Origin: Fervidifonticultor_A octavus_A
GTDB lineage: Bacteria > Sysuimicrobiota > Sysuimicrobiia > Sysuimicrobiales > Humicultoraceae
NCBI GenBank assembly: GCA_031459655.1
Contig: JAVKID010000007.1
Coordinates: forward strand, 1-50,851
Direction of reading: 5' to 3'
DNA length: 50,851 bases
Shown here: positions 7,563 to 14,971 of the stretch, in pieces
How positions within the stretch are numbered: position 1 is the first letter of the stretch
Layout of the letters: each line of letters opens with the position of its first letter
Notes under the pieces: generated by a model
What the model was told of the DNA's origin: nothing
The model's database searches: none
The model's input: only the letters and a program-made list of their open reading frames with translations
Program-made: the position numbers and the translations under genes

Positions 7563-8915
7563 ATGTTCCGCAAAGTCCTCGTGGCCAACCGCGGGGAGAT
7601 CGCCGTCCGCATCATCCGGGCATGTCACGAACTCGGCATCCGCACCGTGGCCGTCTACTCGGAGGCCGACCGGTCTTCCCTCCACGTGAAGATGGCCGAC
7701 GAGGCGTTCTGCATCGGGCCGGCCGCCAGCGCGGGATCGTACCTGAACATCCCCAACATCATGAGCACCGCCGAGTTGCTCGGGGTGGACGCCATCCACC
7801 CGGGCTACGGGTTCCTGGCCGAGAACGCCCGCTTCGCCGAGATCGTCACGGACAGCAGGCTCGCGTTCATCGGCCCGCCGGCCCGGGCCATCGAGCTGAT
7901 GGGCGACAAGGCTGCCGCCCGCGCCCAGATGCAGAGAGCCGGGGTGCCGGTGGTCCCCGGCAGTTCCGGCCCGGTGGCCGGAGAGCGGGAGGCCCGGGAG
8001 GCCGCCCGCGCGACCGGCTACCCCCTCATCATCAAGGCCGCGGCCGGAGGCGGGGGACGGGGGATGCGCGTCGTCCACACCCCCGACGACCTGAAGGCGG
8101 CGTTGGAGACCGCGCACCGCGAGGCCGAGGCGGCCTTCGGCGACGGCCGCCTCTACATCGAGAAGTACCTGGAAGAGCCGCGCCATGTCGAAGTCCAGGT
8201 CCTGGCCGACGCGCACGGCACGATCCTGCACTTGGGCGAGCGCGACTGTTCGATCCAGCGCCGGCACCAGAAGCTGATCGAGGAGGCCCCGCCGCCGCGG
8301 CTGCGAGATCGGACGCTGGCGGCGCTGGGCCGCGCGGCGGTGCGCGCGGCCCAGGCCATCGGCTACGTCAACGCCGGGACCATCGAGTTCCTGGTGGATG
8401 CGCATGAGAACATCTACTTCATGGAGATGAACACGCGGATCCAGGTCGAGCATCCGGTCACCGAGATGGTGACGGGCATCGACATCGTCAAGGAGCAGAT
8501 CCGCATCGCCGCCGGCGAGCGGCTGCGCTTCGGCCAGCGCGACGTCGAGATCCGCGGGCACGCCCTGGAGTGCCGGGTCAACGCCGAGGACCCCCGGCAC
8601 CAGTTCCGGCCGTCGGCGGGGACTTTGACGGCCTTTCACCCGCCGGGGGGGCCGGGCGTGCGGGTGGACACGCACTGCTACCCCGGGTATGCGATCCCCC
8701 CCTACTACGACTCGCTGGTGGCCAAGGTCATCACCTGGGGCCGCGACCGCGACGAAGCCATCGCGCGGATGCGCCGGGCCCTGATGGAATTCGAGATCGG
8801 CGGCATCGAGACGACGATCCCCTTCCACCTCAAGGTTCTGGACAACGCCTTCTTCCGCCGCGGCGAGGTGTACACCAACTTCGTGGCGCGGCGGATCGAC
8901 CTGGAGACGCTGTAG
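7563..8915 (+). CDS. accC: Acetyl-CoA carboxylase biotin carboxylase subunit
   Basis: 450 aa, the standard length. It carboxylates biotin on AccB using ATP and bicarbonate. The N-terminal biotin carboxylase domain starts FRKVLVANRGEIAVRI. The ATP-grasp domain holds the glycine-rich loop KAAAGGGGRGM. ERDCSIQRRHQKLIEEAP, FMEMNTRIQVEHPVTE and the C-terminal RVNAEDP are also conserved. The ATG follows the accB stop with no gap. It is the last gene of the acc operon and converges on the ROK kinase with 13 bp between the two stops. Confidence 0.97.
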   Translation: MFRKVLVANRGEIAVRIIRACHELGIRTVAVYSEADRSSLHVKMADEAFCIGPAASAGSYLNIPNIMSTAELLGVDAIHPGYGFLAENARFAEIVTDSRLAFIGPPARAIELMGDKAAARAQMQRAGVPVVPGSSGPVAGEREAREAARATGYPLIIKAAAGGGGRGMRVVHTPDDLKAALETAHREAEAAFGDGRLYIEKYLEEPRHVEVQVLADAHGTILHLGERDCSIQRRHQKLIEEAPPPRLRDRTLAALGRAAVRAAQAIGYVNAGTIEFLVDAHENIYFMEMNTRIQVEHPVTEMVTGIDIVKEQIRIAAGERLRFGQRDVEIRGHALECRVNAEDPRHQFRPSAGTLTAFHPPGGPGVRVDTHCYPGYAIPPYYDSLVAKVITWGRDRDEAIARMRRALMEFEIGGIETTIPFHLKVLDNAFFRRGEVYTNFVARRIDLETL

Positions 8916-8928
8916 AGAGCGCAGGAGC

Positions 8929-9897
8929 CTACTTGGCAGGCTGGACCGCCTGCCGCTCCCGGACCACCGCGGCGGCGCCGACCGCCCCCACGTCGTCCCC
9001 CAGCGCCGCCGGGACGATCCGAACGGCCGCAGCCGGCCGGTCGAACGCCTCCTCCTGCACGATGCGGCGGACCGGCGCCAACAGGAGGTCTCCGGCCCGA
9101 GCGACCCCGCCTCCGATGACCACCATCGCCGGGTTGAGGAGGTTGACCAGGTTGGCCACGCCGGTCCCCAGCGCGGCGGCCGCGTGCGCGAAGACCTCGC
9201 GGGCCAGCGGGTCGCCGTCGCGGGCGGCCCGGGCCACGTCTTCGGCGGACAGTTCACCGGCCGGCAGGTGCGCGAGCACGCTGGGCCGGCCGGCGGCCAG
9301 CGCGGCGCGGGCCTCGCGCGCGATGGCCGTGCCCGAGGCCAGTTGCTCCAGGCAGCCGGTCCGGCCGCAGTGGCAGCGCGGGCCGCGGGGGTCGATGACC
9401 ATGTGGCCGACCTCGCCGGCGGTCCCGCTGACGCCGTGGTACAGTTGCCCCCGAACGATCAACCCGCCGCCGACGCCGGTGCTGACGGTGATGTAGACCA
9501 GATCGTCCACGCCAGCGCCCGCCCCGACCCAGCGCTCGCCCAGCGCGGCGGCATTGGCGTCGTTCTCGACATAGATCCGGAGGCCAAGCCGATCGGCCAG
9601 GCGCTCAGCCAGGGGCACGTCCTTCCAGCCCGGGAGGTTGGGCGGTTCGAACACCACGCCGGTGGCGGGATCCAGCGGACCCGGCGCACCGACCCCCATG
9701 CCGGCCACCGCGCGCAGGTCGACGCCAGACCGCGCCACCACGGTGCGGACGCTCTGCACGATGGCCTCGATGTCTGTGTCCGGGCCGGAGGCGGGTGTGG
9801 GGATCCGGGCGCGTCCCAGCACCCGGCCGCCTTCGTCGACGAGCGCTGTGAGGATCTTCGTCCCGCCCAGGTCCACGCCGATGATCGGCCCCGCCAT
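8929..9897 (-). CDS. ROK-family sugar kinase, probably glucokinase
   Basis: 322 aa. The N-terminal ATP-binding motif GVDLGGTKI starts at residue 6, and the ROK zinc-binding signature CHCGRTGCLEQ lies mid-protein after GHMVIDPRG. The protein ends with a glycine-rich second ATP-binding region (VVIGGGVARAGD). ROK enzymes of this size without an N-terminal DNA-binding domain phosphorylate glucose or related hexoses. ATG 9897 is chosen because GGAGG lies 9 nt upstream and homology starts there; the frame is open for 66 more codons without similarity. The 226 bp between this gene and the divergent SPFH gene are GC-rich with no clear promoter on this strand. Substrate specificity is inferred, but glucose would suit the nearby alpha-glucan genes. 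Confidence 0.9.
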   Translation of the reverse strand: MAGPIIGVDLGGTKILTALVDEGGRVLGRARIPTPASGPDTDIEAIVQSVRTVVARSGVDLRAVAGMGVGAPGPLDPATGVVFEPPNLPGWKDVPLAERLADRLGLRIYVENDANAAALGERWVGAGAGVDDLVYITVSTGVGGGLIVRGQLYHGVSGTAGEVGHMVIDPRGPRCHCGRTGCLEQLASGTAIAREARAALAAGRPSVLAHLPAGELSAEDVARAARDGDPLAREVFAHAAAALGTGVANLVNLLNPAMVVIGGGVARAGDLLLAPVRRIVQEEAFDRPAAAVRIVPAALGDDVGAVGAAAVVRERQAVQPAK

Positions 9898-10123
9898 GAT
9901 CCGCACCTCCGCCGACTGTTTCGGTTCGACCGGGCGCGCTCCTGGCTGGGGGCAACTTCCGGGGGCGCGCCTCCGTGAACCGGATGAAGAGGGCCGCCTG
10001 CGCCCGTCGACCTCCGCGCCGGCGGCGGGATCACCGATCCCATCCGGCGTGATCCGGGCCCCAGAGGAAGGGGTCTGGGGGGGCCAGAAGTACACTGCGC
10101 TGCTCTGTCAGGGAGGTGCCGGC

Positions 10124-10999
10124 ATGCCTGAGACCGGGTTGATCTATGTGGCGGCGATTATCCTGGTGGGCTTCTACATCGCCTACTCGGCCATCAAGAT
10201 CGTCCGCGAGTACCAGCGGCTGGTGATCTTTCGCCTCGGCAAGTGCATCGGCCAGAAGGGTCCGGGCATCGTCTGGCTGTGGCCCTTCGTGGATCGCGCC
10301 GTGTGGGTGGACCTCCGCGAGGTGTTCCTCGAGATCCCGTCGCAGACATGTATCACGCGCGATAACGCGCCGATCAACATCGACTTCCTGATCTACTGGA
10401 AGGTCGTCGATCCCGTGAACTCGGTGATCGCCGTCGGCGACTTCGCCGGCGCGGCCAGGGGCATCGCCACCACCACGCTGCGCGCAGTCATCGGCGACAT
10501 CATCCTGGACGACGTGCTGGCCCGGCGCGAGCAGATCAACCAAGTGCTGCGCTCCAAACTCGACGAGGTGACCGAGCGGTGGGGCGTCAAGGTCACCACC
10601 GTGGAGATCCGTGAGATCCTGCCGCCCAAGGACGTGCAGGAAGCGATGACCCGACAGATGTCCGCCGAGCGGACGCGGCGCGCGGTCGTCACCGAGGCCG
10701 ACGGGAAGAAGCAGGCGACGATCACCGTGGCCGAGGGCGAGCGGCAGTCCGTCATCCTCCGGGCTGAGGGCGACCGGCAGGCGGCCATCCTGCGGGCCGA
10801 AGGCTTCGCGCTGGCCCTCGACAAGATCTTCTCGGTCGCCAAGACGGTGGACAGCAAGACGATGGCCCTGCAGTACCTCGAGACCCTCAAGGCCCTGGGC
10901 GCGGGCGCGGCGACGAAGATCATCTTCCCGATGGAGTTCACGAAACTGTTGGAGCCCCTCGTGGAGATGACGGACCGGGGGTTCAAGAAGGAGCCGTAG
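10124..10999 (+). CDS. SPFH/stomatin-prohibitin family membrane protein
   Basis: 291 aa. One N-terminal membrane segment (about residues 5-22, IYVAAIILVGFYIAYSAI) is followed by the SPFH/band-7 domain, with VREYQRLVIFRLGK and the conserved GPGIVWLWPF. A long charged helical region (ERTRRAVVTEADGKKQA) typical of stomatin coiled coils follows. Such proteins form oligomers that organise membrane microdomains and often work with NfeD or a membrane protease, neither of which is adjacent here. The ATG has a good ribosome site (AGGGAGG), and a TACACT -10-like box at 10091-10096 lies upstream. The frame is open further upstream, but without similarity. Confidence 0.9.
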   Translation: MPETGLIYVAAIILVGFYIAYSAIKIVREYQRLVIFRLGKCIGQKGPGIVWLWPFVDRAVWVDLREVFLEIPSQTCITRDNAPINIDFLIYWKVVDPVNSVIAVGDFAGAARGIATTTLRAVIGDIILDDVLARREQINQVLRSKLDEVTERWGVKVTTVEIREILPPKDVQEAMTRQMSAERTRRAVVTEADGKKQATITVAEGERQSVILRAEGDRQAAILRAEGFALALDKIFSVAKTVDSKTMALQYLETLKALGAGAATKIIFPMEFTKLLEPLVEMTDRGFKKEP

Positions 11000-11059
11000 C
11001 GGCTCTGTTGCAGCGCCTCTCCGAGGCGGTGATCTCGGCGGCCGCGCTGGTCGCCCTGG

Positions 11060-11382
11060 GGATCTTCCGGAGGACACCTCCGTGTAGATCACCTCGGCGC
11101 TCTCGGCCGGGATCGTCCAATCGCGCCGCCCCTGGGCGACGAGCAGCGGGGCGCAGACCTCGGGCCGTCGCCGGCGCATCTGCTGGAGCAGCGCCTCGAG
11201 CGCCCCGGCGACCACCAGCGGGATGCGCGGATGTGAGGAGCGGTAGCGCAGGGCCTCGCGCGACCGGGGGAGCACGATGGCGCCGCCCATGGACAGGCCA
11301 CCGATGGCCACCCCGCGGCAGCGCGCCCGCAGCTCAGACAGCGCATGCCGCGCAGGCGCGATCCAGTCCTGCCAGGAAGTCC
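11060..11382 (-). pseudogene. Degraded Est30-type carboxylesterase (alpha/beta hydrolase) remnant
   Basis: The minus strand right after the malK stop encodes recognisable pieces of a monoglyceride-lipase/Est30-like carboxylesterase. WQDWIAPARHALSELRARC leads into the nucleophile elbow GLSMGG with its Ser. A part resembling the region just before the acid loop follows, then APLLVAQGRRDWTIPAESA with the acid-loop Asp, and VIYTEV. The first ~80 residues with the oxyanion region, about 60 residues after the elbow, and the C-terminal catalytic His segment are missing or scrambled, and no sensible start codon exists. This explains most of the 383-bp gap 11000-11382. I read it as a decayed gene, not a functional one. 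Confidence 0.6.
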
Positions 11383-12483
11383 CTACACGATCGCCTGATG
11401 CGTCTGGGGGTCGAACAGGTGCATCTTGCGCATGTTGAACACGACTTCGGTCTCGTGGCCCATGCGCGCTTCGCTGTGGGCGTCCACGCGGGCCACGAAC
11501 ACGTGGGGCCCGCGGCTCAGGTGCAGGATGACGTCCGACCCCAACGGCTCGTGCACCTCGACCATCGCCCGCAGCGCCCAGGCCGCGTTCGCGTCACGCG
11601 CGAAGGCCCGGTCCTGGATGTCCTCGGGCCGGATTCCGAAGATCACCTTCTTGCCCACCCAGGCCCGGGCCTGCTGGGCAATCTCGTCGGGGACCTCCAT
11701 GGCGAACGCGCCGGCGTCGATGACCGTCTTGCCGTCGCGCTGCGCCAGGGCCGCCTCGATGAAGTTCATCGCCGGGCTACCGATGAACCCCGCGACGAAG
11801 AGGTTGGCCGGCTTCTCGTACAGGTTCAATGGCACATCGACCTGCTGGACCACGCCGTCCCGCATCACCACGATCCGGTCGCCCATGGTCATCGCCTCGA
11901 CCTGGTCGTGGGTCACATAGATCGTCGTCGTCTGCAGCCGCGCCTGGAGTTTCTTGATCTCGGCCCGCGTCTGCACCCGCAGCTTCGCGTCCAGGTTGGA
12001 CAGCGGCTCGTCCATCAGGAACACCTGCGGCTCCCGGACGATCGCCCGGCCCAGGGCCACGCGCTGGCGCTGGCCGCCGGAGAGCTGCTTGGGCTTCCGG
12101 TCCAGCAGCCCCTCGATCCCCAGCAGCGCGGCGGCCTCCTTCACCCGCCGGTCGATCTCGCTGCGCGGGTACTTCCGCAGCCGCAGGCCGAAGGCCATGT
12201 TGTCGTAGACCGACATGTGCGGGTAGAGCGCGTAGTTCTGGAACACCATGGCGATGTCCCGATCCTTCGGCGCCACGTCGTTGACCCGCCGCTCCCCGAT
12301 GTAGATGTTGCCTGCCGTGGCTTCCTCCAGCCCGGCGACCAGCCGCAGCGCCGTGGTCTTCCCGCACCCCGAGGGACCCACCAGCACCGTGAACTGCCGG
12401 TCCGGGACCTCCAGGGTCACGTTGTTAACGGCCGTGACCTGGCCGAACTTCTTCGTGACCGCTTCAAGGTAGACGCGCGCCAT
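11383..12483 (-). CDS. MalK/UgpC-type ABC transporter ATP-binding protein, no transporter partners nearby
   Basis: 366 aa. The ATPase domain is complete: Walker A GPSGCGKTT at residues 36-44, signature LSGGQ at 134-138, Walker B FLMDEP at 155-160, and the switch His192 in THDQ. The C-terminal OB/TOBE region (about 235-366) is of the MalK/UgpC/MsmX type that energises sugar (CUT1) importers and binds regulators. No permease or sugar-binding protein lies beside it, so it probably serves transporters encoded elsewhere, as MsmX does. ATG 12483 has GGAGG 7 nt upstream; the frame is open far upstream without similarity. The leader contains a tandem repeat and an inverted repeat. Confidence 0.94.
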   Translation of the reverse strand: MARVYLEAVTKKFGQVTAVNNVTLEVPDRQFTVLVGPSGCGKTTALRLVAGLEEATAGNIYIGERRVNDVAPKDRDIAMVFQNYALYPHMSVYDNMAFGLRLRKYPRSEIDRRVKEAAALLGIEGLLDRKPKQLSGGQRQRVALGRAIVREPQVFLMDEPLSNLDAKLRVQTRAEIKKLQARLQTTTIYVTHDQVEAMTMGDRIVVMRDGVVQQVDVPLNLYEKPANLFVAGFIGSPAMNFIEAALAQRDGKTVIDAGAFAMEVPDEIAQQARAWVGKKVIFGIRPEDIQDRAFARDANAAWALRAMVEVHEPLGSDVILHLSRGPHVFVARVDAHSEARMGHETEVVFNMRKMHLFDPQTHQAIV

Positions 12484-12515
12484 CGTCGACCTCCGGAACG
12501 GATACCCTCGACGAT
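12482..12515 (-). promoter_or_regulatory. Inverted repeat ATCGTCGA-N18-TCGACGAT over the malK start
   Basis: On the malK strand, ATCGTCGA at 12515-12508 is exactly complementary to TCGACGAT at 12489-12482. The GGAGG ribosome site lies in the 18-nt loop, and the last two bases of the repeat are the AT of the start codon. In RNA this would be an 8-bp hairpin at the very 5' end of the transcript predicted from the TACAAT box. In DNA it could be a repressor site at +1. Confidence 0.45.
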
Positions 12516-12519
12516 CTCC

Positions 12520-12525
12520 ATTGTA
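12520..12525 (-). promoter_or_regulatory. -10-like box (TACAAT) of the malK-type gene
   Basis: TACAAT on the minus strand lies 37 bp upstream of ATG 12483 and overlaps the first unit of a tandem 12-bp repeat. No TTGACA-like -35 is visible at 17 bp, so an activator may be needed. Confidence 0.4.
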
Positions 12526-12545
12526 CCATCCCCTGTACCATCCCC
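12522..12545 (-). repeat. Tandem 12-bp repeat, two copies of GGGGATGGTACA
   Basis: On the malK strand GGGGATGGTACA occurs twice back to back, ending in the -10 box. Two exact direct repeats at this place fit an activator binding site or a recent slippage duplication. The sequence cannot separate the two. Confidence 0.6.
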
Positions 12546-12575
12546 GCCTCCGCGCCAGCCACGCGCCTGCCGGCC

Positions 12576-13646
12576 TCACGGCCGCGCCAGACGCTGCTTG
12601 ATGGCCTGGATCGCCTCGATGGGGGTCGGGTCGACCCCGCGCACGACGGCCAGGTACGCGCTGACGTAGTCCCCCAGGAGGATCAGCGAGAGCATCCGGG
12701 CCAGTCGGCCAACGCCGTGCGACCAGACCTCCGAGGCGCCGCGGGCGCGCCCCACCAGCCGCTCGCGGGCAGCCTCCAGGCGCCGCGCATTCGCCGCACC
12801 GTCCTCCCGGTCCCTGAGGAACACCACGTGGAACGGTGGCCCCCCGGCGGTCACCCCCTCCCACCCGACGATCTCGTTGTGGGTAAACTCGGGAAAGGCG
12901 TTCCAAGCGGCGAAGACCTTGCTGTTCTCGTTGAACTGCGTTTTCCAGCGTTGGGCCGTCGGCGCCATCGACGCCGAACCGGCGTAGACCACCGGAATGG
13001 CGCCCTCCAGCGTCACCGCCAGCGCCTTGGCAGGATTGCTCGAGACGGGGACCGCGGGACCCCAGCGGGCGGTCAGGTCCTCCAGCAGACGGGCCGCCTC
13101 ATCGACCTGCCGGCGCATCTCCTCCTCGGCCTCCGCTCCACCGCCGCACGCCCGGGCCACCAGGCGCACCATGGGCACCAGCAGATAGGGCAGGGCCGCG
13201 CGCGGAGGCAGGCCGGCGGGCACGCGGACGACGGGGTGTCCGCGGCGGCCGGCCAGGTCCGCCAGCCGGCCGCCGGACGCGACGGCCACGACCTCGGCCT
13301 GTCGGCGGCAGGCCTGCTCGTAGGCGGCCAGCGTCTCTTCCGTCTCGCCCGAGTAGGAACACGCGAAGAACCACGTGCGGGCGTCGACGGACGAAGGGAT
13401 GCGCTCATCCTTCACGGACAACACCGGCACCGGTATCCGGTCGGCCAGCAGCGCCTGCAGCACCTCTCCGGCGATGCCGGATCCGCCCATGCCGCAGACG
13501 ACGACCGCCGCGGGCGGGGTCGCGGGGGGAGCCAGGTCAGCCGTCAGACTCCAGCCTTCCGAGACCATCGAGCCCACGCGCCCGATCAGGCCCAGCATGC
13601 CGGCCGCGTCGAGACGGGCAATTCCGCCAGGGTCATCGAGCACCAT
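12576..13646 (-). CDS. Bifunctional phosphoglucose/phosphomannose isomerase (SIS domain)
   Basis: 356 aa, matching the archaeal/bacterial bifunctional PGI/PMI family. It interconverts glucose 6-phosphate, fructose 6-phosphate and mannose 6-phosphate. The N-terminal SIS domain carries CGMGGSGIAGE (residues 51-61) and SYSGETEET (98-106). The C-terminal domain carries FNENSK and EFTHNEIVGW, which hold the catalytic Glu and His of the family. ATG 13646 is the best start, although only a poor ribosome site precedes it; GTG 13649 is in frame directly before. It supplies hexose phosphates next to the GlgC/GH57 genes and faces a divergent plus-strand gene cluster. Confidence 0.92.
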   Translation of the reverse strand: MVLDDPGGIARLDAAGMLGLIGRVGSMVSEGWSLTADLAPPATPPAAVVVCGMGGSGIAGEVLQALLADRIPVPVLSVKDERIPSSVDARTWFFACSYSGETEETLAAYEQACRRQAEVVAVASGGRLADLAGRRGHPVVRVPAGLPPRAALPYLLVPMVRLVARACGGGAEAEEEMRRQVDEAARLLEDLTARWGPAVPVSSNPAKALAVTLEGAIPVVYAGSASMAPTAQRWKTQFNENSKVFAAWNAFPEFTHNEIVGWEGVTAGGPPFHVVFLRDREDGAANARRLEAARERLVGRARGASEVWSHGVGRLARMLSLILLGDYVSAYLAVVRGVDPTPIEAIQAIKQRLARP

Positions 13647-13745
13647 CACAGGAGGGGTTCGGGCGCCTCGCGCCGATTCCCTGGCGGCGCCCACGCCGCG
13701 CGCAAGAGGGGCCGCTGGCCCCGGCGCGAACCATAGACACCGACC

Positions 13746-14093
13746 ATGCACGGACCGGGCTCCAAGCGGCCGCTGAGCGGGACCGAACTCCGCCGGCTCC
13801 TCGTCTTGCGGGGCCGTCTGCGGGATGAAGTGGCCGGCACGCCCCGCCGCGTCCAGCGCGAGGTGCTGCGCGCCCTGGAACTGGCCCGCCGCCTGCGCCT
13901 GGAAGGGCGGGCGCGGCCGTGGACACCGCCGGCGATGGCCCCGGACGAACTGCTGCGGGAGATCAAGTGGCGGGTGGATGCGGCCTCCCTGGCCGAGGTC
14001 AGCGCCGCGGTCCGGGTGCTGGACCGCGCCAAGCGAGGCGGCGCATCGCGCACCCTGCGCGGTCCTGGAAGGACGGCACCCCGTGCCCGCTGA
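13746..14093 (+). CDS. Small basic protein of unknown function upstream of mscS
   Basis: 115 aa, rich in Arg (about one residue in five), Leu and Ala. The middle section looks helical (residues 12-52, with alternating Leu and Arg/Glu). I do not recognise a family. It is probably a real gene: third codon positions are strongly G/C as in its neighbours, and its stop overlaps the mscS GTG start by 11 bp, which suggests co-translation. It opens a plus-strand run divergent from the isomerase gene. The last 20 residues are low-complexity. No good ribosome site is seen before the ATG, so the start is uncertain. Confidence 0.5.
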   Translation: MHGPGSKRPLSGTELRRLLVLRGRLRDEVAGTPRRVQREVLRALELARRLRLEGRARPWTPPAMAPDELLREIKWRVDAASLAEVSAAVRVLDRAKRGGASRTLRGPGRTAPRAR

Positions 14094-14965
14094 ACCCGGC
14101 CTGCTCCGGCGCCTGATCGCGGAGGCGGTCGACCCGGCCCGCCTGGAGGCGGCGGTCGAGAGTCTGATCGCGGTCGCCATCATCATCGTCGGCGTGCGCG
14201 CGGCGCTGGCGTTCGGGGTCGCGCTGCTGCGTCGCACGCTGCGGCCGGACGACCCCCGCCGGCCGCCGGATCGGGCCGCGCAGATCCGGACGTTGGAGCC
14301 CTTGCTGGAGTCAGCCCTGCGCTACATCCTCTACTTCGCCGGCCTGATCATGATCCTGGACCGGCTCCACTTCAACGTCTCCGCACTGCTGGCCAGCGCC
14401 GGCATCGCCGGGCTGGCAATCGGCTTCGGCGCACAGCACCTGATCCGGGACATCATCGCCGGGTTTTTGATGCTCTTCGAGGGCCTGATGCAGGTGGGCG
14501 ATGTCGTCCGCATCGGGGACACCGTCGGTGTCGTCGAACGGGTGAGCTTGCGGACCACGCAGGTCCGGCAGTATTCGGGGGAGTTGGTGACGATCCCCAA
14601 CGGCATCATCCAGCAGATCGGCAACCGCAGCCGGGGGTTCATGCGCGCCCTGGTCCAGGTCGGGTTCGCCTATGAGGCGGACCTCCGGCGCGCCATGGCT
14701 CTCATGCGCNNNNNNNNNNGCGCAGCACCCCGACCTGGTCCTGGCCCCCCCCGAGGTGGAGGGCATCCTGGAGTTCGGGGGCTCCGAGGTCGTCGTGCGG
14801 CTGGCCGTCATGGTGAAGCCCGAGCACGCCGTCTCCGCCGAGCGCGACCTGCGCCTGGCGTTGAAGGAGGCCCTCGACCGGGAGGGCATCGAGATCCCCT
14901 ACCCCCGGCGCGTGGTGTACACCCGGTCGAGTCCCATCCCGCCCGGCGCGGAGCAGGCGAGGTAG
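14083..14965 (+). CDS. Small-conductance mechanosensitive channel MscS family (interrupted by assembly gap)
   Basis: About 290 aa. Two hydrophobic segments (about residues 24-46 and 78-97) are followed by the pore helix region ALLASAGIAGLAIGFGAQHL and RDIIAGF. The beta domain follows with QVGDVVRIGD and VTIPNGIIQQIGN, then the cytoplasmic vestibule. The family releases solutes on hypo-osmotic shock. GTG 14083 has GGAAGGA upstream and overlaps the small gene before it. Ten Ns at 14710-14719 split the gene and the reading frame differs on the two sides, so the true gap is not 10 bases; homology suggests only a few residues are missing. The stop is 6 bp before the epimerase start. Confidence 0.88.
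14710..14719. other. Assembly gap of 10 Ns inside mscS
   Basis: Ten unknown bases. The mscS frame before the gap (frame 1) and after it (frame 2) can be joined only if the real missing length is a multiple of three, so the 10 Ns are a placeholder. Confidence 0.98.
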
Positions 14966-14971
14966 CCGAGG

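Noticed and set aside
8935..8954. GGCAGG-N8-CCTGCC stem between accC and the ROK gene as a terminator
   Set aside because: It lies inside the ROK coding end, has only 6 bp, and no T-run follows on either strand.
7047..9257. A 736-codon open frame on the minus strand opposite accB/accC
   Set aside because: The plus strand has unmistakable AccB and AccC with all motifs. Long antisense frames are expected at this GC content, and this one shows no protein family features.
9898..10123. A small gene or regulatory RNA in the 226-bp gap between the ROK and SPFH genes
   Set aside because: No frame shows similarity or a convincing start, and no stable conserved structure is recognised. Only a weak TACACT box is seen.
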